A stretch of DNA of 64,000 bases from Aliiroseovarius sediminis (GTDB lineage: Bacteria; Pseudomonadota; Alphaproteobacteria; Rhodobacterales; Rhodobacteraceae): assembly GCF_022678485.1 (NCBI RefSeq), contig NZ_JALBYP010000021.1, positions 62,001-126,000 of the forward strand, given 5' to 3'. The translations under genes and the position numbers were made by a program. Below are positions 1 to 10,457 of the stretch, piece by piece. How positions within the stretch are numbered: the stretch's first letter is position 1; the number at the start of each line of letters is the position of its first letter. The notes under the pieces were generated by a model. It was not told the DNA's origin. It saw only the letters and a program-made list of their open reading frames with translations, and did no database searches.

Positions 1-1617
1 AGCGAAGCGTGGACGCTGGGCCTTGGCGCCATCGGACTGACCGTCGCATATGGCATGGCGCGGATCATGACCAACGGGTTCCAGCAACTGCGCGATGCGG
101 TGTTTGCCCGCGTCGGTCAGCGCGCCCTGCGCCAACTGGCGCTTGAGACCTTCACTCATATTCACCGCCTGTCGATGCGTTATCACATCACGCGCAAGAC
201 GGGTGGCTTGTCGCGGATCATCGAACGTGGCGTGAAGGGCGTGGAGTTTCTGCTGCGCTTCATGCTGTTCTCGGTCGGCCCGCTCGTGCTTGAACTTGCG
301 ATGGTCGCCGCCATCCTGTTTTTCGCCTTCGACGTTTGGTATCTGGCGGTCGTGGCCCTGACCATTGCGGTCTATGTCTGGTTTACCTTCAAGGTGACGG
401 AATGGCGCGTCCGCATCCGCAAGGAAATGAACGATCAGGACACGGACGCCAACCAAAAAGCCATCGACAGCCTGCTGAACTTTGAAACCGTCAAATATTT
501 CGGGGCCGAGGCGCGCGAAGCCTCGCGCTATGACATGGCGATGGCGGGTTACGAACGCGCGGCGCTCAAAACCTCGTACTCGCTGGCGCTTCTGAATTTC
601 GGGCAGGTGCTGCTGATCACGCTGGGTCTGATCGGGGTCATGGTGCTGGCGGCGGTCGGGGTGCAGCGGGGCGATCTGACTGTGGGCGATTTTGTCATGG
701 TCAATGCCTATATGATCCAGATCACCATGCCGCTGAACTTTCTTGGCACCGTCTATCGCGAAATTCGTCAGTCTCTTGTCGATATGGGAGAGATGTTTGA
801 CCTGTTGGAACAGCCGGCAGAGGTGAAAGACAAGCCCGGCGCACCCGAGATCAAGGTCAACGGCGGGGCTTTGAAGCTGGACGATCTGCGTTTTGGCTAT
901 AACCCCAAAAGACCCATCCTGAAGGGCGTGTCCATTGACGTACCGGCGGGCAAGAGCGTTGCGATCGTCGGCCCGTCGGGGTCGGGAAAATCGACCATCG
1001 GGCGGCTGCTGTTTCGGTTCTATGACGTGAATGGCGGCAGCCTGTCGATTGACGGGCAGGATGTGCGTGACGTGACCCAGGACAGCCTGCACGGTGTCGT
1101 CGGTGTGGTGCCGCAGGACACGGTTCTGTTCAACGACAGCGTTTATTACAATATCGCCTATGGCCGTCCCGACGCCACCCGCGCCGAGGTCGAAGCCGCA
1201 GCCAAGGCCGCCAGAATCCACGATTTCATCCAAAGCCTGCCCGACGGATATGACACGCAGGTGGGCGAACGCGGCCTGAAGCTGTCCGGCGGCGAGAAAC
1301 AGCGCGTCGGCATTGCGCGCACGCTTTTGAAGAACCCGCCGATCCTACTGCTGGACGAGGCGACATCGGCGCTGGACACCCAGACCGAGCGCGACATTCA
1401 GGAAAGTCTGCGCGAGATGGGGCAGGGTCGCACCGTGATTACCATTGCGCACCGCCTGTCCACCATCGTCGACGCCGACGAGATCGTGGTACTGGAAGCT
1501 GGCGAAGTGGTCGAGCGTGGCAGTCACGAAAGCTTGCTGGAAAAAGGTGGGCGCTATGCTTCGATGTGGGCACGTCAAGCCAGCGAGGATGACGCAACGG
1601 ATATCGCAGCAGCCTGA
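1..1617 (+). CDS. Atm1/HMT1-type ABC exporter, permease-ATPase fusion (5' end outside window)
   Basis: Half-transporter of the inner membrane that works as a homodimer. The visible 538 residues hold the later transmembrane helices, then a nucleotide-binding domain with Walker A GPSGSGKST (visible residues about 324-332), the signature LSGGEKQR (about 428) and Walker B ILLLDEATSALD. The reading frame is open to base 1, so the true start and first helices are upstream; an internal ATG at 55 is not the start. The family (yeast Atm1, bacterial heavy-metal/glutathione exporters) moves glutathione-linked compounds needed for Fe-S biogenesis or metal resistance. The substrate here is inferred from similarity only. 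No gene follows within 230 bases, so it probably ends its transcript here. Confidence 0.85.
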   Translation, partial: SEAWTLGLGAIGLTVAYGMARIMTNGFQQLRDAVFARVGQRALRQLALETFTHIHRLSMRYHITRKTGGLSRIIERGVKGVEFLLRFMLFSVGPLVLELAMVAAILFFAFDVWYLAVVALTIAVYVWFTFKVTEWRVRIRKEMNDQDTDANQKAIDSLLNFETVKYFGAEAREASRYDMAMAGYERAALKTSYSLALLNFGQVLLITLGLIGVMVLAAVGVQRGDLTVGDFVMVNAYMIQITMPLNFLGTVYREIRQSLVDMGEMFDLLEQPAEVKDKPGAPEIKVNGGALKLDDLRFGYNPKRPILKGVSIDVPAGKSVAIVGPSGSGKSTIGRLLFRFYDVNGGSLSIDGQDVRDVTQDSLHGVVGVVPQDTVLFNDSVYYNIAYGRPDATRAEVEAAAKAARIHDFIQSLPDGYDTQVGERGLKLSGGEKQRVGIARTLLKNPPILLLDEATSALDTQTERDIQESLREMGQGRTVITIAHRLSTIVDADEIVVLEAGEVVERGSHESLLEKGGRYASMWARQASEDDATDIAAA

Positions 1618-1847
1618 TCCGCGCCGTTGCTCTCCTTAGCGTGCGGTGGTGGGGGGCATCTTCCGTGGGCGCATATGCCAGGGCTTTTCGTGCGGTCCAC
1701 CATGTTCATATGCGCCTTTCTGTCCAAACTGGCAAAGTCCAATCCGCCGCGTTACCGCCGCCGTAAGACATCAGGGCCATGCGCCCCCTTGGCATCTGCG
1801 CTGGGTTGGGGCAAAAGGGGGAAAGTTCTGAACCCGGAGGCCCAACC

Positions 1848-2483
1848 GTGAGCGAAACCGACACTTTCATTGATGAAGTCAGCGAAGAGGTTCGCCGCGA
1901 CAAACTGTATGCCTTGATGCGCAAATACGGCTGGATCGCCATCGCGCTGGTCTTGCTTTTGGTGGGCGGCGCTGCGTTCAACGAATGGCGTAAGGCCAGC
2001 GAACGGACCCAAGCGCAGGCGCTGGGCGATGCCATTCTGGCGGCCGAGGAGCAGACCGACCCTAAAAGCCGCACCGCTGCGTTGGCTGAAATTAACGCCC
2101 AGGGCGACGCTGCCGCCGTGGTCGCCATGTTGTCGGCGACCGAAGGCGCAGACGCCGCCGAGGCGCTTCGCGGTTTGGCCGACAATCCCGACCTTGATCC
2201 GCTTTACCGCGATCTGGCTCAGTTAAAACTGGTTTCGATGCCGGGCGCGAGCCTTGATCTGACCGAACGGCGCGCGCGACTTGAATCGTTGGCCGTGGCC
2301 GGCGCGCCGTTTCGCACGTTGGCCGAAGAACAACTGGCGCTGGTCGAGGTCGAAGAAGGCCAGACCGACGCTGCCATCGCACGCCTTAAGGCGCTTTTGC
2401 AGGATGACGGGGCGTCTGGCCCCTTGCGCCGCAGGGCATCTCAGTTGATTGTAGCGCTGGGCGGGGTTGCCGAGACATCCTGA
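1848..2483 (+). CDS. YfgM-like membrane-anchored TPR protein
   Basis: 211 residues. A hydrophilic N-terminus of about 23 residues, one transmembrane helix near residues 25-42 (IAIALVLLLVGGAAF) and a periplasmic alanine-rich helical part with TPR-like spacing. This is the architecture of YfgM/DUF2133 proteins, which cooperate with periplasmic chaperones and the Sec translocon. Start: GTG at 1848 with ggagg 8 bases upstream; a longer in-frame ATG at 1779 lacks a ribosome site and would add unlikely sequence. It precedes bamB and der, the order yfgM-bamB-der seen in many proteobacteria, which supports the call. Confidence 0.75.
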   Translation: MSETDTFIDEVSEEVRRDKLYALMRKYGWIAIALVLLLVGGAAFNEWRKASERTQAQALGDAILAAEEQTDPKSRTAALAEINAQGDAAAVVAMLSATEGADAAEALRGLADNPDLDPLYRDLAQLKLVSMPGASLDLTERRARLESLAVAGAPFRTLAEEQLALVEVEEGQTDAAIARLKALLQDDGASGPLRRRASQLIVALGGVAETS

Positions 2484-2560
2484 TCAACGTCCTGACCATC
2501 GTCGCGCGGGTCACATTGCCGCGTCAGACGTCATTATTTGGGTATCCCGGGGGGCATAAC

Positions 2561-3910
2561 GTGAAGTTGAAACAAAGCGCCGGAATTTTGGTTTCCTTAA
2601 GCCTTTTGGCCGCCTGTTCGCAGCAGGAATACATCCTGCCGGGCGAACGCGAAGACCTGCGCAGCCCGAACCCGCAGACCCTTGGGGCCGAGGCCGTATC
2701 GCAAACCGCTGCCGCGGTTGAAGGGGCAGGACGCCAGGATGGACCGCGCCCGATTTCCTTGCCGCGTACGATCAATCACGCAAGCTGGACCCATCTGGGT
2801 GGCAGCTTGACCCACCAAGTACAGCACCCCGCCCTGTCGCCCGCGCCAAAACTGTTGTTCGCGGCGTCGATCGGGCAGGGCAATGACCGCAAGCACCGCA
2901 TCACAGCAGAACCTGTGGTCGCAGGCGGACGCATTTTCACGTTGGATAGCCGCGCGCAAGTGGTGGCGACAGCAACCTCGGGCGCGACCGTGTGGTCACG
3001 TGACCTTACGCCGCCATCGGACCGGTCGGATGATGCATCGGGCGGCGGTCTGGCCTATGCGAATGGCACGGTTTTTGTGACCTCGGGCTTTGGCTTGGTC
3101 AGCGCGCTGGATGCCGCGACCGGCAAGGTCAAATGGCAACAGAAGATGGATGCCCCCGGATCGGGCGCGCCGTCCGTATCGGGCGGGCTGGTTTATGTGG
3201 TTAGCCGCGATAACAGCGCGTGGGCGATTGACGCGGCTAACGGTCGCGTGAAGTGGCGCCTGTCCGGCACACCCAGTCAGGAAGGCATCGTGGGTGTTTC
3301 TTCGCCGGCTGTGACGGACCGGTTGGTGCTGCTTCCTTTCGCCTCGGGAGAGGTGGTGGCGGCTTTGAAAAAAGGCGGTGCGCGTACATGGTCCAGCCTG
3401 CTGGCGGGCGAACGGGCGGGGCGCGCTTATTCGCTGGTCACGGATATCACGGGCGAACCTGTCGTCAAAGACGGCGTGGTTTATACCGGCAACCCGGTTG
3501 GGCGTACGGTCGCGATGGATATGTCCGGCGAACGGCTGTGGACCGCCAAAGAAGGCGCGGTCAGCCCTGTCTGGGTCACCGGAGGGTCGGTCTTTCTGGT
3601 CTCGGACGAGGCGCAGTTGGTGCGGTTGAATGCCAAGACCGGCGAACGCATCTGGGGCGTTCCGTTGCCGCATTACACCAAGGCGAAAAAGCGTAAGCGC
3701 AAGGCGATTTACGCCAACCTTGGCCCGGTTCTGGCGGGCGGCAGGCTTTGGGTTGCCTCGTCCGACGGTGTGATGCGCGGTTTTAATCCGGTGAACGGCG
3801 CGCTGGTCAGCCAAGTGGCCATTCCTGGCGGCGCGGCAACCCGTCCCGTGGTCGTGAACGGCACCGCTTATCTGGTGGCGCGCAACGGCAAACTTCTGGC
3901 TTTGCGCTGA
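2561..3910 (+). CDS. bamB: Outer membrane assembly lipoprotein BamB (PQQ-like beta-propeller)
   Basis: 449 residues. Signal peptide with lipobox LAAC (Cys20), then repeated PQQ-type blades, for example ALDAATGKVKWQQ, AIDAANGRVKWRL and RLNAKTGERIWGV, which make an eight-bladed beta-propeller. BamB is the periplasmic lipoprotein scaffold of the BAM complex that inserts outer membrane beta-barrels. The GTG start at 2561 follows a gggggg stretch and places the signal peptide at the extreme N-terminus; the alternative TTG at 2516 would put 15 residues in front of it. The position between the yfgM-like gene and der is the classical one. Confidence 0.88.
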   Translation: MKLKQSAGILVSLSLLAACSQQEYILPGEREDLRSPNPQTLGAEAVSQTAAAVEGAGRQDGPRPISLPRTINHASWTHLGGSLTHQVQHPALSPAPKLLFAASIGQGNDRKHRITAEPVVAGGRIFTLDSRAQVVATATSGATVWSRDLTPPSDRSDDASGGGLAYANGTVFVTSGFGLVSALDAATGKVKWQQKMDAPGSGAPSVSGGLVYVVSRDNSAWAIDAANGRVKWRLSGTPSQEGIVGVSSPAVTDRLVLLPFASGEVVAALKKGGARTWSSLLAGERAGRAYSLVTDITGEPVVKDGVVYTGNPVGRTVAMDMSGERLWTAKEGAVSPVWVTGGSVFLVSDEAQLVRLNAKTGERIWGVPLPHYTKAKKRKRKAIYANLGPVLAGGRLWVASSDGVMRGFNPVNGALVSQVAIPGGAATRPVVVNGTAYLVARNGKLLALR

Positions 3911-3957
3911 CCCGTAAACCGTGTATGCGGGGCGCTTGACGTGACCCGGAGACCGAT

Positions 3958-5415
3958 ATGACCTTCACCCTTGCCATTGTGGGACGCCCCAATGTGGGCA
4001 AATCCACCCTGTTCAACCGGTTGGTCGGCAAACGTCTGGCCTTGGTCGATGACCAGCCCGGCGTGACCCGTGACCTGCGTGAAGGCGACGCGCGGTTGGG
4101 CGATCTGCGCTTTACCGTGATCGACAGCGCCGGGTTGGAAGAAGCCACCGACGACAGCCTTCAGGGCCGGATGCGGCGGTTGACTGAACGCGCAGTCGAA
4201 ATGGCAGATGCCTGCCTGTTTTTGGTCGATGCCCGCGCCGGTATCCTGCCTTCAGATGAGGTGTTCGCCGACATTTTGCGCCGCAAGAACGCCCACGTGA
4301 TTCTGGCCGCCAACAAGTCCGAAGGCAAAGCCGGCGAGGCCGGGTATTTGGAGGCCTTCTCGCTGGGACTGGGCGAGCCGATCCGCCTGTCGGCCGAACA
4401 TGGCGAGGGGATGGGCGAATTGATGGATGTACTGCGCCCGATCTCGGAGGAATTCGAGGAACGCACCGCTGCCACGGCACCGGAAACGGACGTAGATGTT
4501 GACGAGGACGCAGACGACGGCCCGCGCGTTCCCACGCAGGACAAACCTTTGCAGGTCGCCGTGATTGGCCGGCCAAACGCGGGCAAATCGACGCTGATCA
4601 ACAAGCTGGTCGGCGAAGAACGTCTGCTGACCGGGCCAGAGGCCGGGATCACCCGCGACGCAATTTCATTGCGCTTTGACTGGGGCGGGGTGCCCACGCG
4701 CATTTTCGACACCGCAGGGATGCGCAAACGTGCCAAGGTGCAGGAAAAGATCGAAAAACTCTCTGTTTCAGACGGGCTGCGGGCGGTAAAATTTGCCGAG
4801 GTCGTGGTGGTCCTGCTGGATGCTGCTATTCCCTTTGAACAACAGGATTTGCGCATCGCGGATCTGGCTGAGCGTGAAGGGCGGGCCGTGGTTGTCGCGG
4901 TCAACAAATGGGATGTCGAAACCGAAAAACAGACCAAGTTGAAAGATCTGAAAGAGGCATTTGACCGTCTGCTTCCGCAACTGCGCGGCGCGCCGCTGGT
5001 AACAATATCGGCCAAGACGGGGCGAGGGTTGGATCGCTTGCATGCCGCTGTCATGCGGGCGCATGACATCTGGAACCGCCGCGTGAAAACTGCCCAGTTG
5101 AACGGCTGGCTGGCTGAAATGATTGCAGCCCATCCACCCCCTGCGCCGGGCGGTCGGCGGATCAAGCTGCGCTATATGACGCAGGTTAAAACGCGCCCGC
5201 CGGGCTTCGTGGTGATGTGTTCCCATCCCGAAAAACTGCCCGACAGCTATAGCCGATATCTGATCAACGGACTGCGCGAGGATTTCGACATGCCCGGTAC
5301 GCCCATCCGCCTGATGATGCGCGGGCAGGGGGATCAGAACCCCTATAAAAACCGAAAAAAATCGACACCATCGCGGTTGCGCAAGCACTTGGGCAAGGGG
5401 CGTGCAGACGACTAA
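3958..5415 (+). CDS. der: Ribosome-associated GTPase Der (EngA)
   Basis: 485 residues with two tandem GTPase domains, the hallmark of Der. The P-loops are GRPNVGKST (residues 9-17) and GRPNAGKST (about 204-212). The first domain has NKSE and the second NKWD as base-recognition motifs, with DTAGM as G3 of the second domain. A C-terminal KH-like domain follows, ending in a basic tail ([17 protein letters not shown]). Der acts in 50S ribosome subunit maturation in the cytoplasm. An acidic linker ([11 protein letters not shown]) joins the two G domains. Start ATG has gga 7-10 bases upstream. Length is normal for the family. Confidence 0.95.
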   Translation: MTFTLAIVGRPNVGKSTLFNRLVGKRLALVDDQPGVTRDLREGDARLGDLRFTVIDSAGLEEATDDSLQGRMRRLTERAVEMADACLFLVDARAGILPSDEVFADILRRKNAHVILAANKSEGKAGEAGYLEAFSLGLGEPIRLSAEHGEGMGELMDVLRPISEEFEERTAATAPETDVDVDEDADDGPRVPTQDKPLQVAVIGRPNAGKSTLINKLVGEERLLTGPEAGITRDAISLRFDWGGVPTRIFDTAGMRKRAKVQEKIEKLSVSDGLRAVKFAEVVVVLLDAAIPFEQQDLRIADLAEREGRAVVVAVNKWDVETEKQTKLKDLKEAFDRLLPQLRGAPLVTISAKTGRGLDRLHAAVMRAHDIWNRRVKTAQLNGWLAEMIAAHPPPAPGGRRIKLRYMTQVKTRPPGFVVMCSHPEKLPDSYSRYLINGLREDFDMPGTPIRLMMRGQGDQNPYKNRKKSTPSRLRKHLGKGRADD

Positions 5416-5447
5416 CCTCAATTAAGTAGATGTAAACATTAAAGAAT

Positions 5448-5490
5448 CAGCGCCCCGATGATCATCACGATCGGCGGGGCGCTGCCGTTT
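5448..5490 (+). terminator. Terminator-like hairpin after der
   Basis: Inverted repeat cagcgcccc (5448-5456) / ggggcgctg (5476-5484) followed by ccgtttt. The loop is long (19 bases) but can pair further. It fits the end of the yfgM-bamB-der transcript. Confidence 0.6.
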
Positions 5491-5578
5491 TCGCCTGTTT
5501 GAATTTGCCAAACCGGCCCTTTCGCTGCCATGATGAAGGTTGATCCAGTTTCCCAACCGTCTGCACCGGAGGTGCCCC

Positions 5579-7537
5579 ATGTCCCTTACCCTATCGCGTC
5601 GCGGCTTTCTGGCTGGTACCGCTGGCTTTATTGCGCTTCATCCCTTCTCGCTCCGCGCATCGCCCAACCAGGCGCATCTGCGGATAATGGAGACAACGGA
5701 TTTGCACGTTCACGTCTTCCCCTATGACTATTATGCGGATCGCGAGGTTGATACGGTCGGTCTGGCCCGCACCGCGTCCCTGATCGGCGATATCAGGGCC
5801 GAGGCGACGAACTCGCTGCTTCTGGACAACGGCGATTTCCTGCAAGGCAATCCGATGGGCGATTACATCGCGTATGAGCGGGGTATGAAGGAGGGCGACG
5901 CGCACCCCATTATTACTGCCATGAACACGTTGGGTTTTGATGCGTCGACCTTGGGCAACCATGAATTCAACTATGGCCTGGATTTCATGATGAAATCTCT
6001 GTCGGGGGCAGGGTTTCCCGTTGTCTGCGCCAATGTGGCCAAGAAGCTGGGCGCCACACCGCGCGAGGATGACACCCTTCTGCCGCCCTATGTGATCGTC
6101 GATCGCGAAATCACCAACGGCGGCGGCACTGTCCAGCCCATTCGGATCGGCTTCATCGGCTTTGTACCGCCCCAGATCATGAACTGGGATCGGCAACATC
6201 TGGAAGGCAACGTAATGGCGCGGGACATTGTCGAAGCTGCGCGCGCATACGTCCCGCAGATGCGCGAAGAAGGCGCCGATTTGGTCATCGCCCTGTCTCA
6301 TTCCGGCATTGGTGCGGCCGAGCATAGCGACGGAATGGAAAATGCCTCGATCCCGCTGGCGGCGGTTGAGGGGATTGACGCCGTGTTGACGGGCCATTCG
6401 CACCTTGTGTTCCCGTCCTCGACCTATGCCGACTTCGCGGGCGCCGATGTTGATGCGGGCACCTTAATGGGCATTCCCGCGGTGATGGGCGGTTTCTGGG
6501 GCTCGCATATGGGTTTGATTGATCTAATGCTGGAACATGATGGTGGCGCGTGGCGTGTGGTGTCGCATACGTCCGAGGCGCGCCCGATCTATGAGCGGGG
6601 CGAGGATCGGTCGGTCGCACCGCTGGTGGAAAGCAACGCCGAGGTGTTGGCGTCGGTCCAGAAAGAGCATGACGAGACACTGGAATACGTGCGCCGGGCA
6701 GTGGGTAAGACCGAAGCCCCGCTGCATTCCTATTTCGCGCTGGTTGCTGACGACCCGTCTGTGCAGATCGTGTCGAACGCGCAGACTTGGTATATCGAAC
6801 AGATGATGAAAGGGACCGTACATGAAGGGCTGCCGATCCTGTCTGCCGCGGCACCCTTCAAGGCTGGTGGACGCGGGGGGCCGGATTACTACACGGATGT
6901 TGATGTAGGCGACGTGGCAATCAAGAACGTGGCCGATCTGTACCTCTATCCCAACACGGTGCGGGCGGTGCGGATCAATGGTGCAACAGTGCGCGAGTGG
7001 TTGGAACGCTCGGCAGGCATGTTCAACCAGATTGAACCGGGGGCTGATGATGCGGTGCTTCTGAACCCCGAGATGCCATCTTACAATTATGATGTGATGG
7101 ACGGTGTGAGCTATCAGATCGACCTGAGCCAACCGGCCCGATACAACAAGGACGGCGAGGTGGTCGCACCGGGTGCGCACCGGATCGTCAACTTGAAGTT
7201 CGACGGAAAAGAAATTGACGAAGAACAGGAATTCATCATCGCAACTAACAATTACCGCGCGGGCGGCGGGGGCAGTTTCCCCGGCGCTGGTGGCGATACG
7301 ACGATCTTTGAGGGGCCGGATACCAACCGCGACGTGATCGTGCGCTATATCGTCGAGAAAGGCACGATCAATCCGAAGGCGGACGGAAACTGGACCTTTG
7401 CACCAATGGAAAACACCAGCGTTCTGTTCGAAACCGGGCCTGCCGCTGCTAAACACGCCGCATCCGTGCCCGGCGTTACCATCGAAGAAGCAGGGATGTC
7501 CGACAGCGGATTTGCCCTGTTCCGCATCACTTTGTGA
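5579..7537 (+). CDS. cpdB: Periplasmic 2',3'-cyclic-nucleotide 2'-phosphodiesterase/3'-nucleotidase (CpdB-like)
   Basis: 652 residues. A twin-arginine signal ([10 protein letters not shown]7-R8) directs a folded protein to the periplasm. The metallophosphatase domain shows the DLH metal ligand pair at residues 41-43 and GNHEF at 126-130, and GHSH near residue 274. A C-terminal 5'-nucleotidase domain with NNYRAGGGG binds the nucleotide. The family releases nucleosides and phosphate from nucleotides outside the cytoplasm. The ATG at 5579 is 7 bases after ggagg and places the Tat motif at the start; the in-frame upstream ATG at 5540 has no comparable site. Monocistronic, bounded by hairpins on both sides. 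Confidence 0.88.
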   Translation: MSLTLSRRGFLAGTAGFIALHPFSLRASPNQAHLRIMETTDLHVHVFPYDYYADREVDTVGLARTASLIGDIRAEATNSLLLDNGDFLQGNPMGDYIAYERGMKEGDAHPIITAMNTLGFDASTLGNHEFNYGLDFMMKSLSGAGFPVVCANVAKKLGATPREDDTLLPPYVIVDREITNGGGTVQPIRIGFIGFVPPQIMNWDRQHLEGNVMARDIVEAARAYVPQMREEGADLVIALSHSGIGAAEHSDGMENASIPLAAVEGIDAVLTGHSHLVFPSSTYADFAGADVDAGTLMGIPAVMGGFWGSHMGLIDLMLEHDGGAWRVVSHTSEARPIYERGEDRSVAPLVESNAEVLASVQKEHDETLEYVRRAVGKTEAPLHSYFALVADDPSVQIVSNAQTWYIEQMMKGTVHEGLPILSAAAPFKAGGRGGPDYYTDVDVGDVAIKNVADLYLYPNTVRAVRINGATVREWLERSAGMFNQIEPGADDAVLLNPEMPSYNYDVMDGVSYQIDLSQPARYNKDGEVVAPGAHRIVNLKFDGKEIDEEQEFIIATNNYRAGGGGSFPGAGGDTTIFEGPDTNRDVIVRYIVEKGTINPKADGNWTFAPMENTSVLFETGPAAAKHAASVPGVTIEEAGMSDSGFALFRITL

Positions 7538-7552
7538 TCTTGCAACGAAAAA

Positions 7553-7574
7553 GGGGCGACCGATTGGCCGCCCC
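7553..7574. terminator. Bidirectional terminator hairpin between cpdB and nlpD-like gene
   Basis: Stem ggggcgacc (7553-7561) and ggccgcccc (7566-7574) with one non-Watson-Crick position, preceded by aaaaa at about 7548-7552, giving a U-run for the minus-strand transcript. It serves the convergent cpdB and nlpD-like genes. Confidence 0.65.
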
Positions 7575-7593
7575 GCTTTGATATCGTTACCGA

Positions 7594-8766
7594 TCAGTTC
7601 AGGTAAGGCATCGGGTCAACCGGCTCGGTGCCTTTGAACACAAGGAACTGGATCGCGTTATATTGGTTCTTGGATGCCGACGCGATCTGCTGACCGCGTT
7701 TCACTTTCTGGCCCTTCTTGACCTTGATACCTTCAACGAAGCTATAGGCGCTTTGGGTGCCGTCGCCGTGGTCGATGACCACGATCTCTTCGCCCTCGAC
7801 ATCCTTGGAGACCAACCGGACAGTGCCGCTGGCGGCGGCCTTGACGGCGGTACCGGGCTTTGCCGACACAAGAATATAACCGGCTTTTTCAGCGTCAAAC
7901 AGGCTTGTCACCTTGCCCGGCACAGGCAGCGACATACGTGCGGTGCTGGCGGTGGTGCGGGTTTCTTCAAGCTTGGGCGAGGTTGGTGCCGACGCCTTTT
8001 TCGGCGCTTTTTCGTCCTTGGGTAAAGGCGTGGTCGCCGATGGCGGGGTCGGTGTGGCAGAACCCTGGCCGGGCGTGCTGACGCTGGCTGTTTGCACAGG
8101 CGCGGCAACCTTGACAGGGATCATCAGATATTGACCTTCGCGCACGTCCAGGCTGGCGCCCAACCCGTTCCAGTCGGCCAGCGCCCGAACCGACACACCA
8201 TATTTGCGCGCGATCGAATAAGCTGTTTCGCCGCGTTTTACCTGGTGACGCGTCGGTTGTTCGCCCGAGCTGGGCGCAGCTGGTTGGGCAGCCGAGTTGC
8301 TTGAACGATCAATCGCGTCGCCCGCCAGCGTGGTGATGTCGATGTTATCGTTGGGCTGAATGACGCCCGATGCGGATTCGGCCACGCGCCGCGGCAAGGC
8401 CAATACCTCGCCTTCGCGCAGCCGGGCCTCGACCGAGATGCCGTTATAGCGCCCCAATTCTGTCGGGGCCATGCCGATGCGGCTTGCAACCTGCGCCACC
8501 GTGTCGCCGCGCCGGGCGACAGCGACCTGATAGCCGGGATAGGAAATCACCCCGCGCGCATCCGCCTTGGGGCGGGCGGCGGTCGTGGCACCTTCAGCGG
8601 CTGCGGTCGTAGATAACCCGCCGGGCGCAAACCTGCGCATGTCCATGTCAAAATTTCCGTCACAGGCCGTCAGTCCCACCAGCAGCCCCAACAGGGACGC
8701 AGAGCGGATATGGCGCCGCCGCACGGGACGGGGCGCACGCGGGTCGGTCGTGCTTGAGTGTGGCAT
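7594..8766 (-). CDS. nlpD: NlpD-like lipoprotein: two LysM domains and a degenerate M23/LytM domain
   Basis: 390 residues. Signal sequence with lipobox GLTAC (Cys35), LysM domains at about 77-126 and 172-218 that bind peptidoglycan, a proline/threonine-rich linker, and a C-terminal LytM fold from about 290. The usual zinc ligands are not visible: the HxGxD histidine is replaced in the AGYILVSAKPGT stretch, and the HLHFE motif reads AIQFLVF. This matches amidase activators (NlpD/EnvC) rather than active endopeptidases. It is the last gene of surE-pcm-nlpD, 123 bases after pcm, an arrangement conserved in many proteobacteria. Likely role: activation of cell-separation amidases in the periplasm. 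Confidence 0.85.
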   Translation of the reverse strand: MPHSSTTDPRAPRPVRRRHIRSASLLGLLVGLTACDGNFDMDMRRFAPGGLSTTAAAEGATTAARPKADARGVISYPGYQVAVARRGDTVAQVASRIGMAPTELGRYNGISVEARLREGEVLALPRRVAESASGVIQPNDNIDITTLAGDAIDRSSNSAAQPAAPSSGEQPTRHQVKRGETAYSIARKYGVSVRALADWNGLGASLDVREGQYLMIPVKVAAPVQTASVSTPGQGSATPTPPSATTPLPKDEKAPKKASAPTSPKLEETRTTASTARMSLPVPGKVTSLFDAEKAGYILVSAKPGTAVKAAASGTVRLVSKDVEGEEIVVIDHGDGTQSAYSFVEGIKVKKGQKVKRGQQIASASKNQYNAIQFLVFKGTEPVDPMPYLN

Positions 8767-8889
8767 TGCTCGTTCTTCCTCGATCCATTGGCCTGTTGTC
8801 AGGCTCTGGTTGCGACCCTTTGCGGGCCTTTTACTGAATTGCGGGACGTTCGTCCCACGAGTCCGGTCGCCCGGCGTGTTGTTCTGGCC

Positions 8890-9543
8890 TCAGTCCTGCC
8901 CCAGCCCTTCCAGAAGGGGGACGAACCGCACCGGCAGGAGTTCGTCATAGTCAAACCCGTCTTCCGTCCGTGTCACCTTTATCAGGCTCTGGACGGCATC
9001 GGACTGACCCACCGGCACGATCATGATACCGCCTATGGCAAGCTGCGCCAAGAGGGGACCGGGCGGGTCCTCGGCGGCGGCGGTCACGATAATGCGGTCG
9101 AAAGGTGCCTGATCGGGCAGGCCGCGTGACCCGTCGCCAATGATTGCGGTAATGTTGTGCAGGTCCATCGACGCAAACAGTTCGCGCGCCTCACGCACCA
9201 ATCGTTGATGGCGGTCGATCGTATAGACCCGGCGTGCCAGCCGCGACAGGATCGCCGCCTGATAGCCCGATCCGGTGCCGACCTCCAAAACCTTGTCGCG
9301 CGGGTTGATCTGCGCGGCCTGCGTCATCAGCCCGACCACCGAGGGTTGCGAGATTGTCTGCCCGCAAGCGATGGGCAGCGGCATGTCCTCGTACGCGCGT
9401 TCTGCGAACAGGCCGCGCACAAAAAGGCCGCGGTCGATTTCCTCCATCGCGGTCAGGACGCGCGGGTTCGTTACCCCCTTCGAGCGAAGGGCGAACAGGA
9501 ACTGCATCTTGCGTTCGGCGTCCGTCGCGTTGGATTGGTTCAT
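8890..9543 (-). CDS. pcm: Protein-L-isoaspartate O-methyltransferase
   Basis: 217 residues. SAM-binding motif [15 protein letters not shown] at about residues 80-94, preceded by the family signature around [12 protein letters not shown]. The enzyme methylates isoaspartyl residues in aged proteins so they can revert to aspartate. The start codon overlaps the surE stop (ATGA-type, 4 bases), so the two are translationally coupled. Normal length. Confidence 0.93.
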   Translation of the reverse strand: MNQSNATDAERKMQFLFALRSKGVTNPRVLTAMEEIDRGLFVRGLFAERAYEDMPLPIACGQTISQPSVVGLMTQAAQINPRDKVLEVGTGSGYQAAILSRLARRVYTIDRHQRLVREARELFASMDLHNITAIIGDGSRGLPDQAPFDRIIVTAAAEDPPGPLLAQLAIGGIMIVPVGQSDAVQSLIKVTRTEDGFDYDELLPVRFVPLLEGLGQD

Positions 9544-10337
9544 TCAAACAGCGTCCCCAACGCGTCCAGTTGATCATGGGCTGTCAGATCGGCCCGCATC
9601 GGTGTGACCGAGATATAGCCGTCAAGATTCAGCGTCACATCCATTCCGGGGGCGGACGGGGTGCCTTGTGGCCCGCCCTTGATCCACAAGAATTTCCGCC
9701 CCGACGGGCTGTTCTGTGCGTCCAGCCCGAAAAACGCATCCCGACGCCAGCCTTGCGGCGCGGCCTTGATGCCCTTGACCAGATCGGCGGAAACGGGGGG
9801 AAAGTTCACGTTGTAAAACAGCCGGTAATCCGCCCCGTGTTCCCAAGGCGCATCCGCCAGCAACCTGCGCACGACATCGCGACCGCATGTGGCGGCAGCT
9901 TCGAAGATGTTGTCCAAACCCTTGGTGCCGTTGCCCATATATTGCGACAAGGCGATGGCGGGAATGCCTTGCAACGCGGCCTCCATCGCGGCGCCAAGCG
10001 TGCCGGAGTAGAGAGCGTTCTCGGCCGAGTTGTTGCCCCGGTTCACACCCGAAATCACAAGGTCGGGCCGTTCGGGCATCACGTCATAGATCGCGGCGAT
10101 CACGCAATCGGCGGGGCTGCCTTCGGCGGCAAAGCGGCGCGGGGCATGTTCGGCAATCATGAAGGGATGTGTGTAGGAAATGCAGTGCCCGACGCCGGAT
10201 TGTTCGAACGCGGGGGCGACGGTCCAGACCTCGGCTTTAGAACCGGCTATATCGCGGGCGATGTCTTGGGCGATGGCTTCTGCCACCTCCAGACCGGGCG
10301 CGTGTATACCGTCGTCATTGGTGATGAGAATGCGCAT
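9540..10337 (-). CDS. surE: 5'/3'-nucleotidase SurE
   Basis: 265 residues. N-terminus [15 protein letters not shown] carries the DD metal-binding pair (residues 8-9); SGVNRGNNS gives the substrate loop with the conserved Asn. SurE is a divalent-metal nucleotidase of stationary-phase cells. First gene of the surE-pcm-nlpD group on the minus strand, overlapping pcm by 4 bases. Confidence 0.95.
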   Translation of the reverse strand: MRILITNDDGIHAPGLEVAEAIAQDIARDIAGSKAEVWTVAPAFEQSGVGHCISYTHPFMIAEHAPRRFAAEGSPADCVIAAIYDVMPERPDLVISGVNRGNNSAENALYSGTLGAAMEAALQGIPAIALSQYMGNGTKGLDNIFEAAATCGRDVVRRLLADAPWEHGADYRLFYNVNFPPVSADLVKGIKAAPQGWRRDAFFGLDAQNSPSGRKFLWIKGGPQGTPSAPGMDVTLNLDGYISVTPMRADLTAHDQLDALGTLFE

Positions 10338-10457
10338 GTTTTGCCCTTCGGCCTAGCCTGTGTTGCGGTTCTTGACCCTCAATAAAACAGCTTGGCGCGC
10401 GCGGCAAGCACGGCAGGTGCGTGCGTCGCTGTTGCGGGTCCAATCGGGTAACTCGGC

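Noticed and set aside
2996-3814. Long minus-strand frame opposite bamB
   Set aside because: Mirror frame of GC-rich coding DNA; Arg/His/Ala-rich, no motif.
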